Assembly (NCBI GenBank): GCA_003349885.1
Contig: QFXC01000008.1
Span: 62,001-126,000 of the forward strand
Length of the DNA: 64,000 nt
From: an endosymbiont of Galathealinum brachiosum
GTDB taxonomy: Bacteria; Pseudomonadota; Gammaproteobacteria; SZUA-229
Direction: 5' to 3'
Of this stretch, positions 55,080-63,322 are shown piece by piece. The notes beneath the pieces were generated by a model that worked only from the letters and a program-made list of their open reading frames with translations, was not told the DNA's origin and did no database searches. Position numbers and translations under genes: made by a program. Positions within the stretch are counted from its first letter, which is position 1; each line of letters starts with the position of its first letter.

Positions 55080-57287
55080 ATGAGAATAATACAAAACATT
55101 TTAGATATACCTAAAGAACAGAAAATACGTTATCTGATTATCATTGCATCCTGCCTTCTGTTTTTTGCACCTTTTGCTTTTATACCCGGTGCAGTAGGTA
55201 ATGATGACTTGTGTGGAAAGATGTGTATGCGACGATTTTTTCTCTATTTTCCCGGCATGACACTAGAGGATTTAACAATGGCAATTACTGTAGCCTGGAT
55301 GGGGGTTATATTATTATTTAGCATTTTCCTAACAACATTTTTTTACGGGCGTTTATGGTGTTCATATATTTGTCCTGTAGGTGGTTTCCCTGAGCTTGTC
55401 AGTCGTACACTGAGTGATCGTTGGAAAATAGAATATCGTTCTCTGCCACAGGTTCCAATACGTTACGGATATTTTGCAGTTTATGTCTTACTTATGCCAA
55501 CACTGGGCATTAGTGCCTGTACCTTGTGTAACTTTATAACCGTACCTCGACTGTTTGAGTCAATGAGTGGAGGCATGCGTGGTTTTGCATATATATTTTC
55601 TACCATCGGTCTCGTTAATCTTGCATTACTTATACTTTTAGGTTTTTTTGCCAGCAAGGGTAGAGCTTATTGTCAGTTTCTTTGTCCTATCGGAGCGATG
55701 GATGGGTTGATTAATCGTATGGGTGCTAAGTTACGCTTTACGCGAAGAATACGGGTGGAGCGTGATCGTTGTACAGGCTGTAATATCTGTGCACGTAATT
55801 GCATGACAGGTGCCATAAAAATGGTTGATCGAGTTGCAGTTGTTGATCAACTCTCCTGCATGTCATGTAATGAATGTGTGAATGTTTGTGACTGGCATGC
55901 AATAGACTGGCTAGCTTTGCCACCAGACAATCAACCTAAACGTAAAAAGAAAGGCATTGATTTCCATCCATTACCTGATTGGGAAGCTGTTTACATTGTT
56001 AAGCCTGAAGCTAAAGGGCTTAAAGCTGTTAACTGGCAACGGGTGTTTATTGGCGTTATTTTGGGATTGGCCATTTCATTTGTTTTTATCACCCAGGTGC
56101 AGGCCAAGCAGCGCCAGACAGATCCAGATGGCTGTTTCGCCTGTCATGCGCTTGAAGGACTTGAGTATATTGATGAGAAAGGTGTTCTGCGAAATTCAAC
56201 CATTAATCAACAACATTATCTCAGTTCATTACATGGCAGTGTTCCCTGCAAAGACTGTCATCGAGAAATAAAGGATTTTCCTCATAAAGTTGAGAACGGT
56301 GAAGTTGATTGTGCTGAATCCTGTCACCTTGAAGAACCATCTGAAGGTGAGGCGTATACGCACAAAAAAGCAACTGAGGTATTCGAAAAATCAACACATG
56401 GTGAGGGCTGGAGCAAAGGTTTTACGGGTGGAAATAGATTAAAAGAATCAGAGGAAGAACAAAACCCATCATGCCGATTATGTCATCAGAATAGTTTATA
56501 TATAGATCCAGAAAAAATGCCTGAATTTAAAGCGGCATTTGATCATACCGAATCAGAATGTGGAAGTTGTCATCAGGGAGAAACATGGCTTAACCAGTTT
56601 GGTGGTCATATTATGCGACGTTTTCTTTCCGGCAGACAGAGTAAACAGGACGAAAACAAAATGTGTGATAACTGCCATGCAAATAAAGAACGTATGGCAA
56701 AAGTTGAAGTTGAAGACAAAGAAACAGGTATAAAACATAAAGTAGGCAGCAAATTTATTCTTGCAAGTAATTCTTATGAAAGAACGCTGCATGGCCGATT
56801 GTTAGCCAACAATGATGATCATGGTGTTTCGTGTAATGATTGTCATACCCCAGGAAAAGACAGACATGCAATCTTCAATCATAAACTGATCAGCGCATCA
56901 ACACATAAAGATAATCTTGATAAAACCTGCTCGGCTTCAGGATGCCATAATTATTCTAAAAAATATATAAACTCAGCTTTTACCCAAACAGATATGCATG
57001 ATCTGGATTATGTACCTGTATATGAAAGAATTATCTCATCGGAAGCACTTAACTTAAATTCCGGATGGAAACTATTTCTAGCATTTTTTATTCCAATAAT
57101 AATAATACTGACTATTGGTTCTATTATATGGAGTTTATTTTCAAAACGAAGTAAGTCTGTTGTTTTTTCTCTGTTTGGTGGAAATCATTTCCAGGAAAAG
57201 ATAATTGGAAGAAAACCGAAATCAAAAGTTAAAGCTTCTAAGTTTAAAAAGAAAAAACAGACTATACAGCGAGGGCAGGATAAATGA
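55080..57287 (+). CDS. Fusion of a NapH-like iron-sulfur membrane protein and an octahaem cytochrome
   Basis: The start is the ATG at 55080, one base after the previous stop. A TTG four codons upstream is less likely. The N-terminal half (about 1-350) is NapH/NosR-like: four or five membrane helices, two CX3CP motifs (CSYICP, CQFLCP) and two 4Fe-4S groups (RDRCTGCNICARNCMTG and LSCMSCNECVNVCDW). After a membrane helix at about 320-340 come six CXXCH motifs plus two unusual ones, CX3CH (CAESCH) and CX4CH (CSASGCH). Another membrane helix lies at about 660-685, then a basic tail. The layout could take electrons from quinol through FeS centres into periplasmic haems in one chain. Confidence 0.83.
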   Translation: MRIIQNILDIPKEQKIRYLIIIASCLLFFAPFAFIPGAVGNDDLCGKMCMRRFFLYFPGMTLEDLTMAITVAWMGVILLFSIFLTTFFYGRLWCSYICPVGGFPELVSRTLSDRWKIEYRSLPQVPIRYGYFAVYVLLMPTLGISACTLCNFITVPRLFESMSGGMRGFAYIFSTIGLVNLALLILLGFFASKGRAYCQFLCPIGAMDGLINRMGAKLRFTRRIRVERDRCTGCNICARNCMTGAIKMVDRVAVVDQLSCMSCNECVNVCDWHAIDWLALPPDNQPKRKKKGIDFHPLPDWEAVYIVKPEAKGLKAVNWQRVFIGVILGLAISFVFITQVQAKQRQTDPDGCFACHALEGLEYIDEKGVLRNSTINQQHYLSSLHGSVPCKDCHREIKDFPHKVENGEVDCAESCHLEEPSEGEAYTHKKATEVFEKSTHGEGWSKGFTGGNRLKESEEEQNPSCRLCHQNSLYIDPEKMPEFKAAFDHTESECGSCHQGETWLNQFGGHIMRRFLSGRQSKQDENKMCDNCHANKERMAKVEVEDKETGIKHKVGSKFILASNSYERTLHGRLLANNDDHGVSCNDCHTPGKDRHAIFNHKLISASTHKDNLDKTCSASGCHNYSKKYINSAFTQTDMHDLDYVPVYERIISSEALNLNSGWKLFLAFFIPIIIILTIGSIIWSLFSKRSKSVVFSLFGGNHFQEKIIGRKPKSKVKASKFKKKKQTIQRGQDK

Positions 57288-58000
57288 GACCATTAATATA
57301 TTCAGTTATTCTGTACTCGTTTTTCTTATCTGTAAATGCTCAGCCACTTTACTTGAAACAATTTAATAACTCTAAAGTTGATGATAAGAAGATTGAGGAA
57401 GCCCATAAACAGATAAAAGAGCATTCAGAAATAGAGGTGAAAGATAACTTGTTTGTTCAGTCATTTCACAAACAAAATTCTAAAATAGAGACTGATAAGC
57501 ATTCTTTTTGTATCTCCTGTCATCAGCAGAAACCACATAAGTTAAATAAAAGAAAAAGAAGCTTTCTGAATATGCACAGTGATTATATAAGCTGTGAAAC
57601 GTGTCATTTCGTGCCTAAAAACACATTACTTACATACGAGTGGTTTAATTTTAATAATGATAGTAACAAGGTGTCTGCAAATCGAATTGTTCCTTTATTT
57701 AATAATAAACCAGTCATTTTATTAGATAACCATGAACTGGCTTTAAAAATAAAAAAAGAATGGAAAAACAAACCTTCGTTTGAAAAAGCTGGTCTTAAAT
57801 ATCGTTTGCATACACCTCTTAGTAAAAAAGGACCAGATTGCATGGGTTGTCATAATAACAAAGATCAATTGATTGATCTGGTTCCGCTTGGCTTTAAAGA
57901 AAAAGAAATTAAGAAACTACAACAGCATTCAATACCAAGGTTTTTCAGTCGGTTTACTAAAGATGATCAGCGATTACGTATGACTGATTTATTGCAATGA
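57284..58000 (+). CDS. Trihaem c-type cytochrome, small periplasmic
   Basis: A signal peptide (to about SVNAQ) is followed by a 238-residue protein with CISCH, CETCH and CMGCH. It is basic and Lys-rich, and no other domain is recognised. The ATG overlaps the previous TGA (ATGA), and its own stop overlaps the next start (ATGA). With only three haems in a large protein it may be an accessory or linking subunit. Confidence 0.75.
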   Translation: MRPLIYSVILYSFFLSVNAQPLYLKQFNNSKVDDKKIEEAHKQIKEHSEIEVKDNLFVQSFHKQNSKIETDKHSFCISCHQQKPHKLNKRKRSFLNMHSDYISCETCHFVPKNTLLTYEWFNFNNDSNKVSANRIVPLFNNKPVILLDNHELALKIKKEWKNKPSFEKAGLKYRLHTPLSKKGPDCMGCHNNKDQLIDLVPLGFKEKEIKKLQQHSIPRFFSRFTKDDQRLRMTDLLQ

Positions 58001-60465
58001 TAGTTAAAGTTAAACAACTTTTAGCTGCATTAATATTGTTATCGATATTATTTAGCCAATATATTATGGCTGATATCACTGCGAATAAATTATTCTCTAT
58101 TAAATCAGGGTTAAATCAGCCAACAGATATAGCCGTTTCTCATGATGGCAGCATTTATAGTCTAAATGGTGTATTGAGCAAGGTAATAGTTTTTTCCAAT
58201 GATGGTAAGCATAAATTCGATTTTGGTAAAGCGGGAAAGGGTGATGCTGAATTAGATTTACCTATGGCTATAGCAATAAATAACAGGTTTGTATATATAG
58301 CCGATACAGGTAATGGCCGGATTTCGATTTACAATCTGCAGGGAGAATTTATTAGAGTTATAACTCTAACCTCAAACAAATCAGAAATAAAAAAGGTTTC
58401 TCCCGTTTCTCTACTGATAATGGATAAAAATATATTATGGAGTGATCGTCAGAACCATCAAATATGTGTCAGTAAGATAAGCGATGGAAAAACCTTGAGA
58501 TGCTGGGGAAAAAAAGGTGATGCAGAAGGGCAATTCAATTTTCCATATCAATTAGTTGCTGATTCTCAGGGTTATGTGTTTGTTGTTGATGTGCTTAATT
58601 CTCGAATTCAGGCGTTTAGTTCAAGGGGTAAGCATTTTATGAATACTGGGAGTTTTGGTGTCAATATACCAGGTTCGTTATTCAGGCCTAATGGACTGGT
58701 ATTAACTAAAGATAACTATTTAATGGTCAGTGATGCCTACCTTGGTAGAATTTCTGTTTTCAAAAATGGTAAACCGTTAGGTTTACTTACAAATGAATCA
58801 GGTAAACACCTGGTATTTAAGTCGCCTACAAGCCTAACGTTGAATAAATCACGTATTTATGTAACGGATACATTAAATAATAGTATTGATGTTTTTAATG
58901 TAAGTACAAATAATAAAAAAACAACCAATAAAAAATCATTTGATAAACCAGAATCAGGTAGTTCACAAAAAAACTGTATCACCTGTCATATATCATGGGC
59001 AGATAATTTTTCAATAGATCATCAGACTGATTTTCCTGTTTCTCCTGTTGCGCATCAGGACATGTGTTATAGCTGTCATCACGGTGTTGTTATAGATTCA
59101 AGGAAAGATATAGGTCATAAAGAGCAGCACCCTGATATCCATCACAAACGAAAAGAAATAAAGAAAAACTCAGATAAAAACAAAGATAAAATTCCAAAAG
59201 AATTTCCTGTTGTTATTCATAAGTCACATAACAAGCATGATATTTACTGTGGCAGTTGTCATACACCACACAAGCTTGAAACAGATAAACCTGCAAACCT
59301 TAATGATGAACATAATAATAGCTGGATGCGTGAGAAAAATAAAAGTAGTGAAATTTGTCTCTCGTGCCATGAATCAAAAATCGACCATATACAGGATAAA
59401 TCACGCTCAAATAAAGGAATAAATCATCCTGTTGGCTTGTATTTAAAGCAGGCTGAACCGGTAAGAAAAAATAAACAATATTACGCAAGAGATAAAAACC
59501 TGCATAAAGGTTTACCTGATGAATTAACTAAAGCAGGTGCTACTACAAACAATAAGAATCAGATGATTTGCCAAAGCTGTCATAAAGTCCATGGTACTGA
59601 AGAAGAATCACTAACGGCTATTCAATCAGTAAATGCAAAAATTTGTCAACAGTGTCATCAGAGGCATGTGGCAGAAGATCTTATATCAGCTCGCAAAAAA
59701 GGAGTTCATCCAGTTAATATAAAACTGGATGAGCCGGTAAAGATTAACGGTAAAGAGATTGAAATAATAACCTGTCTAACCTGTCATGCCCCTCATAATG
59801 GAAAAAAAGACAGTGCACTACTTGTTGTAGATGATAAAAATGGTGAGCTCTGTAATGCATGCCATGAAAATTATAATAAGCTTGTAAACACTAAACATGA
59901 TCTACGTTTAAGTGCAGAGAAAAGTAAAAACAGTTTTGACAAAACACCGGAGGAGGCTGGTTCATGTGGTAGTTGTCATAGCATGCATGAGGTTTCAGAT
60001 AAAATACTATCGTTAGATGCGACAGAATTAGCTACATATAAAGGAAATGAAAAGCCACTTAATCGAGACCAGGCTTGTTTAAACTGTCATCGTAAAGAGG
60101 GTGTTGCTGACAAATCTCAAATAAAATTCTTTAGTCATCCTACGAACAATATTATCTTACGGTCAGACAAAAATAACATGCCACTAGTAGATAATAAAAA
60201 TGAAATAAATGAATTTGGTGAAATAGCCTGTATTACCTGCCATAACCCTCATAGATGGTCGGGCCATAAAGCAATTGAAGATGAGGAGATTAAAAAAGAA
60301 AAACCTGAAAAACAGGTTAATGGTAATGTGCAAAGTAGCTTTTTAAGAAATAAGGCTATTCAGGATTCGTTCTGTAAGGATTGCCATGGTATTGAAACGT
60401 CAATGAGGTATAAGTATTATCATCTTGAATTATCACGCAAAATTAAAGATCAACAACACAAGTGA
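57997..60465 (+). CDS. NHL beta-propeller/dodecahaem cytochrome c
   Basis: A signal peptide (to about QYIMA) precedes an NHL-type six-bladed propeller at about 33-300, with repeats such as NQPTDIAVSHDGSIYS, DLPMAIAINNRFVYIADTGNGRISIYN, FPYQLVADSQGYVFVVDVLNSRIQAF and FRPNGLVLTKDNYLMVSDAYLGRISVF. Residues 326-795 carry twelve CXXCH motifs, several as CHxPH or CHxxH. NHL domains bind ligands or proteins, and similar NHL/cytochrome fusions are known near porin-cytochrome clusters in Desulfuromonadota, so an extracellular or outer-membrane role is possible. It has no lipobox or anchor. The last gene of the operon, coupled by ATGA. Confidence 0.85.
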   Translation: MIVKVKQLLAALILLSILFSQYIMADITANKLFSIKSGLNQPTDIAVSHDGSIYSLNGVLSKVIVFSNDGKHKFDFGKAGKGDAELDLPMAIAINNRFVYIADTGNGRISIYNLQGEFIRVITLTSNKSEIKKVSPVSLLIMDKNILWSDRQNHQICVSKISDGKTLRCWGKKGDAEGQFNFPYQLVADSQGYVFVVDVLNSRIQAFSSRGKHFMNTGSFGVNIPGSLFRPNGLVLTKDNYLMVSDAYLGRISVFKNGKPLGLLTNESGKHLVFKSPTSLTLNKSRIYVTDTLNNSIDVFNVSTNNKKTTNKKSFDKPESGSSQKNCITCHISWADNFSIDHQTDFPVSPVAHQDMCYSCHHGVVIDSRKDIGHKEQHPDIHHKRKEIKKNSDKNKDKIPKEFPVVIHKSHNKHDIYCGSCHTPHKLETDKPANLNDEHNNSWMREKNKSSEICLSCHESKIDHIQDKSRSNKGINHPVGLYLKQAEPVRKNKQYYARDKNLHKGLPDELTKAGATTNNKNQMICQSCHKVHGTEEESLTAIQSVNAKICQQCHQRHVAEDLISARKKGVHPVNIKLDEPVKINGKEIEIITCLTCHAPHNGKKDSALLVVDDKNGELCNACHENYNKLVNTKHDLRLSAEKSKNSFDKTPEEAGSCGSCHSMHEVSDKILSLDATELATYKGNEKPLNRDQACLNCHRKEGVADKSQIKFFSHPTNNIILRSDKNNMPLVDNKNEINEFGEIACITCHNPHRWSGHKAIEDEEIKKEKPEKQVNGNVQSSFLRNKAIQDSFCKDCHGIETSMRYKYYHLELSRKIKDQQHK

Positions 60466-60979
60466 TTTGATATCTCTGTAATCGTGATCATTATATCAAA
60501 CATATTATGTTTTTCTGTTTGATGCTTTATCTTGTTGATCTATCGATGGATAGGAGTTTTATGTCCAGAAAGCAACTCATAGCTATTACTGATTAACAGT
60601 TTAGTGGTTGTTGTAGATATTTAGCACTTACTCTGGTTGATCTTAGCTATTTTCGACTACGTCTTTTTAATGGATTATATGCGCATAATGTATATTATGT
60701 TAAATAGATAATATGTATTAAATTTAACTATCCCTGCTAGTTCGCACCCATTCTCTAGCAATACTATTTCAATAGCATTCATTATACGTACGCTTAATAA
60801 CGTCTTCGTATAATTCGAACTAATTATGTATAAGATTCGACTTATTCTTTCTTTTATAAACCGATAGTATGCTTTTAATACGTACTACAGCAGATATTCA
60901 CACAATTACGTCATTATCATCAATGAATCCTGTCTATATAACTAGTAATTAAAATCAGTAAAAAACCGAGGAATTATCA
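60466..60979. other. 514-base gap after the cytochrome operon
   Basis: Just after the operon an inverted repeat TTTGATAT / ATATCAAA (60468-60475 and 60495-60502) could form a hairpin at the transcript end. A perfect-looking ribosome site (AGGAG) at about 60551 precedes an 11-codon open frame, MSRKQLIAITD, which may be a leader or a scrap of a lost gene. The rest, rich in TATA and TATGTA motifs, holds no gene that I can support. Confidence 0.35.
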
Positions 60980-61393
60980 ATGTTGTTTAAAATGTCAGGA
61001 ATTATTATATTTCTGCTCATGTTAACGGGCTGTACTGAGCCGCCCTACACTAATCTAGATAACGCTCAATTAAAATTAATGATTGATAAAGGTATACCTG
61101 TTTATGATGTACGCCGTGTTGATGAATGGCGTCAAACAGGTGTAATTAAAGGAAGTAAGCTTCTTACAATTATCAGTAGTGAAGCCAGAGTTAATCCTGA
61201 ATTTATGCCTAACTTTACCCGTGCTAATGATATCAATAGCCAGGTCATTCTAATTTGTCGTACAGGTAATCGTACTCGAAAATTAGCAACTTATTTGATA
61301 GAAAATTATGGCTATAAGAATATTTATAATGTACAGAATGGTATTTCACACTGGATTCGTGAAGGAAATAGTGTCGTTCAGGCCAGAATTTAA
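60980..61393 (+). CDS. Rhodanese-like lipoprotein
   Basis: The signal ends in lipobox MLTGC (about 14-18), so this is probably a periplasmic lipoprotein. The rhodanese domain includes IPVYDVRRVDEWRQTGVIKGSKLLTI, the active-site loop LICRTGNRTRKLA with the catalytic Cys, and NIYNVQNGISHWIREG. At 137 residues it is a single catalytic domain. In Geobacter extHIJKL clusters a rhodanese lipoprotein (ExtH) accompanies a porin-cytochrome conduit, so its place after the cytochrome operon is notable, although a 514-base gap lies between. It may handle sulfur species. A ribosome site (GAGG) precedes the ATG. Confidence 0.82.
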   Translation: MLFKMSGIIIFLLMLTGCTEPPYTNLDNAQLKLMIDKGIPVYDVRRVDEWRQTGVIKGSKLLTIISSEARVNPEFMPNFTRANDINSQVILICRTGNRTRKLATYLIENYGYKNIYNVQNGISHWIREGNSVVQARI

Positions 61394-61420
61394 AAAATAG
61401 ACTAATTTAAGAGAAAATAT

Positions 61421-62125
61421 ATGTCTAACTTGTATGATTATAAACGTCGACCAATTGTTGAGTTATTATTTAGCATCATAATTCCTACTATTATATTAAT
61501 GAAATTCAGTGGTGATGACGATTTAGGGGCAACTAAAGCCCTGATTTTTGCCTTATACTTTCCTTTAAGCTGGGGTTTATATGAGTTTACAAAATATAGA
61601 AAGTTTAATTTTATTGCCTTACTTGGCCTGGTAAGTGTTTTACTCACCGGAGGCATTGGGCTTTTACAACTAGATAATCAATGGTTAGCCATTAAAGAGG
61701 CATCAATACCCGCAATTATAGGATTGGCTGTGCTTATTTCTACAAGAACCCGCTATCCTTTAATCAAAACACTTATTTATAATCGAAAAATTATGAATAC
61801 TGATAAAATAAAATCCAGATTAGATGAGCTGAATACTACCGATATATTTGAAAATCGTCTGTTAATTGCAACTTATTTATTGAGCAGTACTTTTTTCTTT
61901 TCAGCAGTAATGAATTATATTCTCGCAAAATGGATTGTGACAAGTCCAGCTGGTAGTAGCGCCTTTAATGAGGAGCTTGGTCAAATGACTTTATTAAGTT
62001 ATCCAGTTATTGCAATCCCATCTATGCTAATGATGTTAGCCATTATTTATTACTTATGGCGCACTATACAAGGGCTGACTATGCTTAGGCTTGAAGAGGT
62101 ATTTATACACAAGGAGACGCAATAA
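61421..62125 (+). CDS. VC0807-like integral membrane protein
   Basis: The 234-residue protein has about six hydrophobic helices. FNFIALLGLVSVLLTGGIGLLQLDNQWLAIKEASIPAIIGLAVLIS matches the VC0807/intracellular-septation-like family of unknown function, which is widespread in proteobacteria. A long soluble loop lies in the middle (about 110-145). It is encoded 27 bases after the rhodanese gene on the same strand, and a terminator follows. No function can be given. Confidence 0.7.
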   Translation: MSNLYDYKRRPIVELLFSIIIPTIILMKFSGDDDLGATKALIFALYFPLSWGLYEFTKYRKFNFIALLGLVSVLLTGGIGLLQLDNQWLAIKEASIPAIIGLAVLISTRTRYPLIKTLIYNRKIMNTDKIKSRLDELNTTDIFENRLLIATYLLSSTFFFSAVMNYILAKWIVTSPAGSSAFNEELGQMTLLSYPVIAIPSMLMMLAIIYYLWRTIQGLTMLRLEEVFIHKETQ

Positions 62126-62185
62126 AACACTTGTTTTATTGATATATACCACTCGTTTTATTCGAGTTAAAACAAGGTGTTTTTT
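62124..62185 (+). terminator. Terminator after the VC0807-like gene
   Basis: The long inverted repeat AAAACACTTGTTTTA (62124-62138) and TAAAACAAGGTGTTTT (62168-62183) has one bulge and a second small hairpin (ACTCG/CGAGT) inside its loop. It ends in a T run. Confidence 0.75.
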
Positions 62186-62315
62186 CGAATTTACGCAAAC
62201 TTAAAGGTAGGTTAAATTCTAAACATCTACAATTAAAGTAAGTTAATAATTAGTTATATAGTTACTCTGTCAATTCATGATAATACATACTAACTTAAGT
62301 ATAACTTAGCTGGAG

Positions 62316-62778
62316 ATGGGAAAATAAAATTCCCTGCTTTTCTATTTATTGTATTAATATTCACGTCTTTTTCAGTTTTATCAAATGAAAATATAAAGCC
62401 TGATAAAACAAGAATTTACTACTATCTTGTAATGCTCTAAAAAGCACACCAGAGCATACTAATGCTAATTACTGTAATTACTTTATACAGGGCTTTCTTG
62501 CTAAAGCATTGGCAATCAATACATCAATTATTAATAATCAGAAAAAAATTAAATATAAACCTTACTGCACTAAAGGACGAATGCCTGCATCAAAGTTTAA
62601 TTATTATTGCGTACCCGATAATATCTCTAATGATAATATTATTAAAATTATTGCAAAGCAACTACCGTCTGAAATAGACACTATAAAAACACTTAGAGAT
62701 AATATTTTAACAACTCTACGTTCAGAATATCCGTGCAGGAAAGACAATGAAGCTTTGTCGACAACAGAAATGAGGTAA
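62316..62778 (+). pseudogene. Frameshifted gene for a Rap1a/Tai-like secreted protein
   Basis: Two frames together encode one small protein. The first (from about 62318) reads as a signal peptide: KIKFPAFLFIVLIFTSFSVLSN. The second, one base shifted and open to 62778, reads CNALKSTPEHTNANYCNYFIQGF, KPYCTKGRMP and YYCVPDNISNDNIIKIIAKQL. The pattern C...C.xYxxGF...YC.P is that of the Rap1a/Tai immunity-protein family. The ATG at 62316 is in a third frame; one extra A in the A run at 62321-62324 would join it to the signal. At least two indels are therefore needed to restore the gene. Confidence 0.6.
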
Positions 62779-63022
62779 TTACTCGCGGTAATATACAAAT
62801 AATTATCTGTAGTCGCCTGCTCTATTAATTACATCCATTAACTGCTATCGCATTAAATTGTGTTACCAGTTTTTAACATTATTTATAGTTAATCTTTTTA
62901 ATAGCAGAGTTTAATATTTAAATATTTAATGAAAAAAATAATCAGTATTAATTACAATAACAGAACAGACTAAATCGATAAATTCATCCGGATCTATAGG
63001 CTAGTAATAAAGTTCTTAATAC

Positions 63023-63256
63023 CTAATCTCTGTGCTTGTTCAAATTTATAACTTCAGTGTATCCAGAATAAAAAATAGTTCGTAATTCTGGTTTGATCTG
63101 TAGTAATTGATGTAATAAATCAGAACCTGATAATTCAGACATTGTCTGATCACTAATTACAAGATCATAAATATCCGGTGTAATTTTAAAATATGATAAT
63201 ACTCCCATTGGCTCGTGCATCGTATATATCGGTTTAATCGTATTGATACATATCAA
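63023..63256 (-). pseudogene. Fragment of a response-regulator receiver domain
   Basis: The 77 residues include PDIYDLVISDQTMSELSGSDLLHQLLQIKPELRTIFYSGYTEVIN. The phospho-acceptor Asp (ISD) and the conserved T/S and Y/F positions match the C-terminal receiver of hybrid sensor kinases (DLVITDQTMPxMTGxxLAxELLxIRP). The first strand, with the acidic pair, and anything upstream are missing, so this is a remnant. It lies between the Rap1a-like pseudogene and the radical SAM gene, on the opposite strand. Confidence 0.65.
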
Positions 63257-63322
63257 ATACCCCCCTGCTGTTAAGGCTATTCCTTCCTGTTATGCCTTAT
63301 TAAATGCTTTATAATAGACAGG

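Noticed and set aside
60550-60600. Eleven-codon open frame with a good ribosome site (MSRKQLIAITD)
   Set aside because: It is too short to identify. It could be a leader peptide or a transposase scrap. Recorded in the gap entry only.
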